Shown in pieces: positions 55,700 to 64,000 of a stretch of DNA of 64,000 bases. Made by a program: the position numbers and the translations under genes. This stretch comes from Darksidea phi (Eukaryota; Ascomycota; Dothideomycetes; Pleosporales; Lentitheciaceae). The stretch lies in the NCBI GenBank assembly GCA_030770425.1, contig JASJFT010000173.1, positions 34,293 to 98,292 of the forward strand, given 5' to 3'. The notes below the pieces were generated by a model, which made no database searches, had not been told where the DNA came from, and saw only the letters and a program-made list of their open reading frames with translations. Numbering within the stretch: position 1 is the first letter of the stretch; each line of letters begins with the position of its first letter.

Positions 55700-58600
55700 G
55701 ACATTATGGTGCGAGGACTTTTGGCTTAGGTGTAATTTCCATCTTCTCGCTACTCCATCTACGCTGTTGCTCCAAAGTTGGAAGCTCGATGGCTTCAATG
55801 GCCGATCGACCTTTCCGTTCGGCGTGTGCGGGAAACCATCCACCGCCACGACAAGCGAAGGGCGCATGTAAACGGGCGGAGGCAAGCCCTGCGCCACTTT
55901 CTGTAATCTCCCTACTCCAGGACGTAGCACAACATGAGCGACTAGCATTTGCGCTTCGTCTTCTCCGCGAACCGTGACAACGGCCTCGGCCACCACGTCG
56001 CTGGCTGCATGCACCATAGTATTGGCCACGTCGTCCAAGTCGATCCGCAAGCACATGCTGTCACCCTCTTTCCTTCCCATAAAGATCAAGGATCCGTTCG
56101 CTCGTAGTGGTGCTCGGTCGCTAGTCTTGAACATGCGTGCCCAACCCGTGCCACATCCTCTGCGACTGCAAATGGATCATGCACGAATTTGGTTGTTGAG
56201 AGATCAGGTAATTTCAGATAGCCCAGCGCGAGGCCTGCACCGCCTACGCAAATCTCTCCCGGATAGCTCAGTGGTACAGGCTGTGAGGAGACCTCATCGA
56301 GAATGTACACCGAGTAGTTCAGCAGAACATTTCCGATGCATGCATGCTCTGTGAATTCTCCAGCTGAACGTTCCAAGTGCCCGTCAAACGACACAGCAAG
56401 AGACGTCTCGGTCGGCCCATAGCAATTTGTCAGCTGGATATTAGGGTTCTCCAGCTCGGAGAACGCCTGGACAATCTGCCGCGTCACCGCTTCACCGCCC
56501 ATGCATGCGTGCTTCCAGCCTGTGCATTTGCGCAACCATGACTGTCCATATCGCAGCAGCATCGCGTACTCAGATGGGGTAGCGATGGTGAAGGTCACGT
56601 CATTCTCGAGCATCAGCTTGGAGAGCGCAATGGGATCACCCCGAGAGGCTTTTGGTACGATGACAAGCGAACCGCCGTTAGCAAGAGCGCAGAACGTCTG
56701 AGTCAAGGACATGTCGAAGCCGAACGAGCTTTGCTGCAGGACCGTCTCACGTTGCAGCGAGAGTTCAGACGTTTTCAGTGCGAGGTGGTTCGGGAACCCG
56801 AAATTGTTGAGCTGGATGCCCTTGGGCTTCCCGGTCGAGCAGCTGGTGTAAAAGAGAAAGGCTGCGCTAGTTAGATCAGATAGATCATCTTGAAGACTAC
56901 TGTCGGTTGCTAAAACTTTGGTTGAGAGGGTGGAAAGGTTGATGATGGAAAGATCCCTCGTCAGCGACAGTGCCAATTCCAGAGTCTCTTCATGGCACAA
57001 TAGGATGCCAGGCTTGCAGTTGGCCACGATAGCAGCATGGAATTCTTTGGGGAGATTCGTATGAAGCGTTACGTATCATGACCCATCCGCAGTATTGTCA
57101 GCATGGAGACAACGAGATCGGCTGAAGGCTGACAGAGTACTGCTACAACCGTCCCTTTGACTAATTCCTCTTTCTCGATCATTGAAGCCACTAGAAGGAT
57201 TCTGTCCTCGAGTTCGCCATAGGTAAGGGCTCCTCGGTGTTCAATTATAGCCACGCTATCTCTGTGGCGCTTGATAATAGCATCCACCTTTTTCGAAAGT
57301 GTGTCAGGCCGATCCCACTTCTGACGCGGTCCCTTTCCCACAGTGATTCTCTTCTGCACAGCTGCAGCTTCGTCATATATACCATACTGCTCTAGCATCA
57401 GCGATGTATCCGAGGACAGCACTTCAAGCAGATTGGAATAAGCATCCATGACGAATTCGGCTGCGTCTCTGTCGTATAGGCAATTTTGGGCAATGAACTG
57501 TAGGCCGCACGAATCATCTCCCGCTTCGTAGACGCCAAAGCCCAAATCGAACGGGCCCTCGGCGTCACGGTAGGCGTCGACTGACAGACGGCAGTCGTCT
57601 CCCAGGCCAACCCCAGCCACGGCGCCCACGCGGTAGTTGAACGTGACCTGAAAAAGCGGGCTGGATGACACATCTCGCGGCACCTTGAGATGATCTAGGA
57701 TCACGTCGATCGGGAGGTGCCCGTTGCTGCGACCTTCAAGGACGTGTCTGGATGTGTGTTGGACCAAGTCTGCGAAAGAACCATGCCGGTTTAGCTTAAA
57801 GCGCAGCGGGAGTATGTTGAGAAAGAAGCCAACCATGTCAGCAAGATCATCAACAGGGCGACTAGCATCTGTGACGCCGATGCACAGGTCGTTGAGGTCA
57901 AGCAACTTAGGGAAAAGCACCTGTACGGCTGCAATGTAGAAGTTCAGGAGCGTCGCCCGCAGAGCCTTGCTAGCTTCCTTGATCTTGGCGACGAGGTGGC
58001 TGTCTATGGCTCTTGTAATCGTGTGGCTTTCATATCGTCGAAGTGGCCGCCGGCGGCGAGCAGAGGCGAAGGGAAGTAGCGGCAACACATCGGGTAGTTC
58101 GGCATGCACAGTTTTCCAGAAAGCGATCTCCTTGTCGAAAGCCCCGGATTCTAACGCCTGTTTCTGCTGGACCGCGACGTCCATGTACAGTTTCCTCTGT
58201 CGACTCAACGGCTGCGAGATATACGCTCGCTCGAGATCGCGTAGGATAACGTACCAGCTCACGCCGTCGATGACGATGTGATGATAGCCAAAGATGATAG
58301 ATAAAATGTTCATTCTTGTTCTCTGTGGAGAGCAAAGTGGCGGTAAACGTCTCTCCGTAGGCGAGATCCCATTCGTGATTTCGCAAGGCGGCAAACTCAC
58401 GTTGGATATCCTCACGACTCGCTGCGTGAAGATATTTGAGATAAGATGAAGGAGATGGGGGGCGCAAAAGCCCCTGGGTGGATTCACCGGTCTCGTCGTC
58501 GACATGGAAGCAAGTCCGCAGGCTGGGGTGGTGGGCCACGACCCTCTCGATTGCTTTGCGAAGCCTGGGACATCGAGTTGGCCCCCGATGACGTATTAGA

Positions 58601-58760
58601 CCACGATATTGCATGTGGTTGGGTCATCTAGATATCGAGTGAGGAACCAGAGCCAAGATTGAGCCGAAGACATTGGGCCAACTCTGGAAATCTCCCTCAC
58701 GAAATGTGTCTGGGCGGTATTACCTGGTTGTGCTTCTTCTTTAGACTTTTCTACTCTGAC
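55700..58760 (-). pseudogene. Condensation-adenylation remnant of an NRPS or PKS-NRPS
   Basis: Read on the minus strand. A linker (TATPDVRVEKSKEEAQ) is followed by condensation-domain motif C1 RVGPMSSAQSWLWFLTRYL, TAA at 58596-58598, and a shift before LRKAIERVVAHHPSLRTCFH. After another shift near 58305-58315 comes FGYHHIVIDGVSW (C3, HHxxxDG), then CIGVTDASRPVDDLADMVGF and SSSPLFQVTFNYR. The adenylation domain follows: GALTYGELEDRILLVASMIE, a shift near 57065, A3 as FYTSCSTGKPKG, FGFDMSLTQTF, NCYGPTETS, GEICVGGAGLALGYL, a shift near 56140, MFKTSDRAPLRANG and A10 PNGKVDR. It ends soon after with no carrier or release domain. No PKS domains are visible upstream. Confidence 0.83.
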
Positions 58761-59927
58761 GTCTGGAGTTGCGGTCTTTTCGAGAAGATCGGTCTTCCCA
58801 ATCCAAAGTCAAGTCCCAATACCTAGGGCAGTTTAGCCAATGGCGACTAGAATCAATGCGGCTACTGAAGGGAGTTCGCCAGGATACTGGCATTCCTCAA
58901 ATAGAGCGCGGTGGTAGGTGGTATATGTGGACGAACTACCGGTGCCATGAAAGAAAGGAAGCTGCAAAATGTACTAGAGTCTTAGGGTTAGCTAGTGCTC
59001 CGAGAACCTTTCGAACATACTACCATCGTTGAAACGGTAGTGCACAAAAGAGAAGTCATCATGGAGCGAAATGGTTCATGCCAATCCGCGATGGCTTCGT
59101 CTTCAAGCAAAGCACAGCATCGATGTAGTCATCCTTCTCTTCGGTGCTCAAGCTCTCCATTCACGTCAAGTAGGCGGCGATTCACGGCGGATGCATTGTG
59201 TGCGGTAGGTTGTGTTTGTTTGGGACGCTCGATCACCCAGCTACCCAGGAAGCCAATTGAAAGGCTGACGATGCAAACGCAAATGCGCACGGCGAGGTTG
59301 GCCCATCTTTGCCTTTGGCCCCTATTACCGGGGAGGGAGCTGGGCTCGATCAGCTGTTGTTGTATATCGAATCACACCGCCTTGGGCATGGTGAGGCAAT
59401 GCGAGACGATAGAAGGTTCTTCTTCTCCATGTCTCCGACCAAAGCGTAGAAGAGGAATAGAGGCTATCATGTGTGCCCGCGCGACCACTCAAGACCAGAT
59501 ATGTGGATGGCGCAGGCGGCACCTTTGATACCGCACCTCTGCTAGTGGCCTATTACCTACTTTATCAGGGCGCGCCACGCCCTCCGAACTTTCGGAAGTT
59601 GCACCGCCGAACGCGTTGTGCGCACGATAGTGACTGGCGCCTCCCTGAAGGGCTTCTAGCGGTTTATATTTTGGCGGAGAAAAGCCACGCGATTGTCTCT
59701 TGTGAAGGCACATCCTTGCCGCCCTTATCTATAGCGGGGTGGCTGCATACCACACTAATCGGCCTTTACTTTAGAGCCGCCAACGCGACCCCGCTTCAAA
59801 CGGTCTAAAAGCTACGCCTCACTATTCGACAACAAGCCAAACTGCGAATTGCTCTTTGAGTTCGAGTCCTTTGCTCTTTCAATCTGCATAGGCGAGTCTG
59901 AAGTACCCAGTGTCCATCTCGACCACC
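58761..59927. other. Intergenic region, possible further remnant
   Basis: About 1.2 kb upstream of the condensation domain. Traces such as WLNCPRYWDLTLDWED on the minus strand near 58770-58840 could belong to the lost upstream part of the synthetase, but nothing identifiable as an acyl-carrier or ketoreductase domain is seen. Confidence 0.35.
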
Positions 59928-61338
59928 ATGTCCTCATCGCAGAGCCGCATTGCCGAGCTGGCGGCCGCAGTGGCACTGCACACTCAGCGAATTGACAATT
60001 ATCTTGCTGAGAAGGGCTTACCATACCCATCCTTCGACGCCGATGGCCCTGCTGACCTCGGGCTGCCGCCCGATCTCGAACAATCGCGCACTGCAGCCCT
60101 ACAAGCAAGCCAAGAGCTCAACGACCTCCTTCAGGGTCCGAGAGATCTGCTTTTCAATCACCAGGTCCGTATCATCTACCAACGACTAGAGCTATGCATG
60201 TCATGGCTCATGCTTGAATAGCACAATGTGCTAGTGTACCTGAAACTGATTTCGCGTTTCGACATTGCCAACAAAGTACCTATGGATGGAGAGATCACAT
60301 TCCAAGATCTGGCGGCAACCATCGGTATCGATCATGCAGCGCTCGCCCGTGTCCTCCGCCTCGGCATCGCGTACCGTATATTTAAAGAGCCTCGTCCTGG
60401 AGTAATTGCCCACTCCGCAGCTTCCAGACAAATCGCGGATGACGTGCGCGTCGCAAGCTGGGTTGGGGCCAGTGTAGACGAAATGTGGCCAGCAGCGGAA
60501 AAGGTTGTGGATGCACTTGTGAAATGGCCCCAGGCTGCAGAGCCGAACCAAACTGTACGTAAACGCCTTCAAGGCATCTCATAGCAGTCAAATGACGATA
60601 TCTAGGGATTCTCACTGGCCAACGGGACTGATCAGCCTTTCTACGCCGTGCTAGCCAAAAATCCCGATCGAGCGCACCGTTTCGGTAACGCTATGAGCTT
60701 CTTCACCACCGGCGAGGGCTATTCCTTACGTCACTTGACAGATGGATATCCCTGGGATTCGATTGCTTCCGGAACTGTCGTCGATCTCGGCGGCTCCAAT
60801 GGTGATGCAGCATTTGCTCTGGCTCGGAAATATCCTAACCTCCACCTGATAGTCCAGGAGTTGCCTGAGGTCGTCGCGAACTCTAAGGAAGAGGAGGGCT
60901 TAAACGTAAAGTTTATGGCGCACGACTTCTTCGAGGAGCAGCCTGTAAGAAGTGCTGACGTTTATTTCTATCGCTGGGTTTTGCACAACTGGCCTGACAA
61001 GTATTGTATCATGATTTTAAAGGCATTGGTACCAGCTCTGAAGAAGGGTGCGCGAGTCCTCATCGTGGACTTTGTCATGCCCCCTCCGGGCGTGGTTCCT
61101 AATGACCTTGAGCGAAAGCTAAGGTAAGTGTCTCCTGGTTCGGTGATATTTTTTCTATACTAACAAGTCACTCAGGGCTATGGACCTTACTATGCTGGAG
61201 ATCGGCAATGCTAAGGAACGCGATCTTGACGAGTGGAAAAATTTATTTGAACAGGCTGATTCAAGGTTCATCTTCAAAGGCATGAAGCAGCTTCTAGACT
61301 CTAGACTTGCAATCATCGAGGCAACGTGGGAGCAATGA
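59928..61338 (+). CDS. SAM-dependent O-methyltransferase (intact)
   Basis: Four exons, join(59928..60164, 60222..60554, 60606..61123, 61176..61338), 416 aa; introns are 57, 51 and 52 bp, the last with TACTAAC. The N-terminal helical dimerisation part (QRIDNYLAEKGLPYPSFDAD) and winged-helix DLAATIGIDHAALARVLRLG are followed by HRFGNAMSFFTTGEGYSLRH. The SAM-binding motif is GTVVDLGGSNGDAAFALARK, then LIVQELPEV, FMAHDFFEEQPVRSADVYFY and the catalytic histidine region RWVLHNWPDKYC; RVLIVDFVMPPPG and DLTMLEIGNAKER close the fold. This is the plant-type/aflP-like family that methylates phenolic hydroxyls of fungal metabolites. It reads intact and lies next to the synthetase remnant. The start is ATG 59928; a non-ATG extension is not used. 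Confidence 0.88.
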
Positions 61339-62453
61339 AAGCAGGGGTTATTCTTGAGGAAACGGTTTTACCAGAAGCGTGAAGAACTTGTGAACATTGT
61401 ATAATAGAACCTAGCTCTGCAAATCAGACTTTGTTCACACCCGCACCACGATGCAACCGATCAGAATCTGTGCAGAAACCACATCGGACGCACGAAGTCA
61501 AGAAGCGGGTGTCAACGACCGCGAAATGCATTAAGTCGACGTTTGAAACTATCCCATGGAAAGAAACGGCAGCAGACGTCGAAGAGCGAAGCCTTGTACG
61601 GCACGCAAGAGTTTCCAGGCACAGGATAGAACTAAGTCGGTAGTACTGCGCTGCATTACAGAGATGACAAGCCTACAACGAATGTAGAATGTATAGCGCG
61701 GGTCGGGCAAGGCTAGTTGCAAGGATATGAGACAAGGTTAACAGTACAGATTGCCGTTGTATCCAAGCTTGATTGACACCGCGCAAACGATCTACCTTCC
61801 CGCCTTCTTGCCGAATACTTCATTTCCGCAACTAACCCGCATCGCCGCCCTTCAAGAATAAGTACACAATTTCACCCAAGCTGTCAAACTCGATTCCATC
61901 ACACGAACCATCCGCGAGCCACCTAAAATGGCAAGACTCAGCCACGCTGCATTTCGCCGAACGATCGCATAAAGGGCCGTTACCAGATTCGGACAACAAA
62001 AGTTCGCCCGAATGAAACATCAACACAATATTCGCAAAAGCCCAATACCCGCTGAAACGAATAGGACCGAACGCACGACCAGCCTCGCCTCCTACGAACT
62101 GGAGGTGAAACTAGACAACCCGCGCATTCAGAACTATCCTACCCGTTCTGTACTCATGTCGGCGGCATGGCAGCTGTCGCTTTGAGCTGGGCAACGAGAC
62201 TCGATTGCCGACTGGCTGCGCAAAGTACTGTCATCATGCCCAGCATACGCCCTTAATCCGATTCGGGACATGACATGGAGACATCAGGAGGTATGTCAGA
62301 AGGGAAAATGGAATACCAGATGTCTACCGACCAAGTATAAAGCCACGAGCGCCTCGGCTTCAAGGCAACGAGCTCTCACCCACCTTTATTTCACAGCTTA
62401 TAGCTCCATTGCTTTAATCTTTACCATCTTCGTAATTGCTACAGCTCTCCACC
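61339..62453. other. Intergenic region, nothing recognised
   Basis: About 1.1 kb. A 64-codon minus-strand frame at 61832-62026 with several cysteines (GPLCDRSAKCSVAESCHF) is too short to judge. No other coding signal. Confidence 0.4.
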
Positions 62454-63246
62454 ATGCATTGCAGCAAGCTCCTCTTCTCTGTCATCGCGACCGCGACTCT
62501 CTGCGCCGCAACCCCCGTCCCGCAAAATGCTAACGTGCCCCCCTCAACCGAATCATCCTTCTCGGGACGAAAAGTCGACAGCGGGGCACTGATCCCTGAG
62601 AAAGCCCCAGGCGCACAAACGGACCAGGCGCTGCAGAAGAGGCAGGCGGCACCTGCGCCCAAGGTAACGGTCTTAGCGGGGAATGGGCCCGCCAAACTAG
62701 GCGAAGCCGCGCAGGTCGCGATGGAGATTGCAGCCCAGTTGATCAAGGACCTGAGCGAGTGGAACGATGTGCGTAAAGTGTCTAAGATCGGCACAGCTTT
62801 CGTGGAACGGAGCGGAGTGGTAGACTGACATTGGTGCAGGTGCGCGAAACATTCACCAAGAACGCGGCGCTCGAGCTGTGGAATCGGAACCCGGATTATA
62901 CCAAGTACCATGCGGCTATCTGCTACAACAAGGGCTACCGACTGGCCAACCCCGCTGGAATCGCAGAGCTGGCTTCGGCTAAATTGGAGTTTGGGGTGTT
63001 GAACACCGAGTATGTCGCCTGCTTTTCCCCGGAGAAGACTTGAGACTAATGTTGTACCGCAGCTACGACTGCATGCTCATGGAGGCTCCGAACCAGTTCT
63101 TCACCGACTCCGAGGGTGGTTTCATCAATGTGAGTCTTGAGTCCGAGCCTGGATAAACACAGCGCTAACGCTAGACAAAGCTGGCATACCGCTACGACGA
63201 CCGCTGCACATTCGACGATGCGACTGGTGATTTGACGTGCACGTAG
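62454..63246 (+). CDS. Small secreted protein, uncharacterised
   Basis: Four exons, join(62454..62768, 62840..63009, 63063..63129, 63181..63246), 205 aa; introns are 71, 53 and 51 bp. The signal peptide is MHCSKLLFSVIATATLCAAT, followed by a polar propeptide that ends in LQKRQ, a KR site typical of Kex2 processing. The mature part has KVTVLAGNGPAKLGEAAQVA, AAQLIKDLSEWND, VRETFTKNAALELWNRNPDY, AAICYNKGYRL, DYDCMLMEAPNQFFTDSEGG, NLAYRYDDRCTFD and ends LTCT. The four late cysteines could form two disulphides. A secreted role, possibly in host interaction, is inferred from the architecture; the family is not recognised. Confidence 0.7.
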
Positions 63247-64000
63247 GGGCGCCAGGAAATCAAAGATGGGGAAATGGTCAAGCGTGATCTGTTGTGGGAA
63301 GATCCGGGGTTCACATCGTTGTAGAGAGTGATAAAAGTTGGTGTAAGAGATGTGGTATGAACTCATCAGCAGGCCTGCCTGTAGCGGCTAGCGCTGGCGC
63401 TAGTGCAAGACAGGAAACAGTACCCCTACCATCACTATCTCAAGCATTAAATACCTAAATTTCATTCAAACTGTCTCGTTACCTTACGCTTCAATAACGC
63501 TTCCAACGAGATCATGCTGGTGCGCAACAGGTTCATCGAAGGTAACAGCTGTAGCGTCTCGCGTCTCGTTACGTTGGCTCCGGCGTTATGCATGTCTTTC
63601 ATCGGCCCGCGATGTGCCTCTTCACCACCAAATTACGAGGAGATAGTTGCGTTTCGCAATCGAATGTGGCTACGGCCGAAGCGGAGCAAAGCGCAAGCAT
63701 CGATGCTGGTCCTGCGTCATATGAGCCGGTGTGATTTGAAAAGAGCGTACTGATGAAAAGAGACGCGCGAGGTCTGGGCAAAGGGAAAGATGGAATGAGG
63801 CTAATCTTTTTCAGGACTAGTGCGATACCTGGAATGAGCCGCGGCGTGGATCGTGGGTGCAGGTAGGTCGCCTGAGTCTACTTTTTACCTCGGCAGAGGC
63901 TAGACCCACTATGACTAAGCGCGCTATAACGCTAAAATTTTAGTAGTATCAGGTGCGCTTGAACACGTTCTGAACGTGTTCAGAATATTTATAAAATTAC
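63247..64000. other. Right-edge intergenic region with AT-rich tail
   Basis: No supported gene. The last 110 bp become AT-rich, with CGCTATAACGCTAAAATTTTAG-like sequence, resembling the edge of a degraded repeat that continues beyond the window. Confidence 0.4.
63960..63982. repeat. 23-bp near-perfect palindrome
   Basis: TGAACACGTTC followed by TGAACGTGTTCA: two 11-bp arms that are exact reverse complements about one central base. It lies at the start of the AT-rich tail. Confidence 0.85.

Overview
This is a stretch of a filamentous ascomycete genome. The grounds are many 46-90 bp introns with GT..AG ends and TACTAAC branch points, fungal-specific families (DUF1996, SAT4-type rhodopsin domain, Zn2Cys6 regulator, HET domain, fungal NLR) and no operons. 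A Dothideomycete-type plant-associated species is likely but cannot be proven here. All exon joins below were worked out by hand from splice sites, reading frame and family resemblance.

1-5 kb: the tail of a ceramide glucosyltransferase, then a divergent pair consisting of an uncharacterised one-TM protein and a one-TM protein with a C-terminal trypsin-like domain. 7-14 kb: a DUF7703-like membrane protein, a small secreted protein, an F-box-like protein and a nine-exon secreted DUF1996 protein. 14.9-18.6 kb: two gene relics (a HET domain and an NmrA-like reductase) around a small unknown membrane protein. 19-27.5 kb: a DUF2293 protein, a TMEM16/anoctamin, a secreted GH10 xylanase and an aldo/keto reductase. 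29.5-33 kb: a secreted proline-rich repeat protein, then an AT-rich island with LTR- and LINE-like debris. 33.3-38.4 kb: an intact NACHT NLR and an intact cytochrome P450.

39.9-61.4 kb holds what looks like a dying secondary-metabolite cluster: SAT4-like membrane protein, MFS fragment, P450 fragment, nor-1-like SDR fragment, O-methyltransferase, FAD/NAD oxidoreductase, P450, MFS transporter, Zn2Cys6 regulator, condensation-adenylation (PKS-NRPS-like) remnant and a second O-methyltransferase. Nearly every biosynthetic or transport gene carries stops, frameshifts or truncations. Only the Zn2Cys6 regulator and the distal O-methyltransferase read through cleanly. The genes up to about 38 kb are largely intact by the same reading, so the decay appears local. 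The window ends with a small four-exon secreted protein and a palindrome at the right edge.

I found no tRNA, rRNA or CRISPR.
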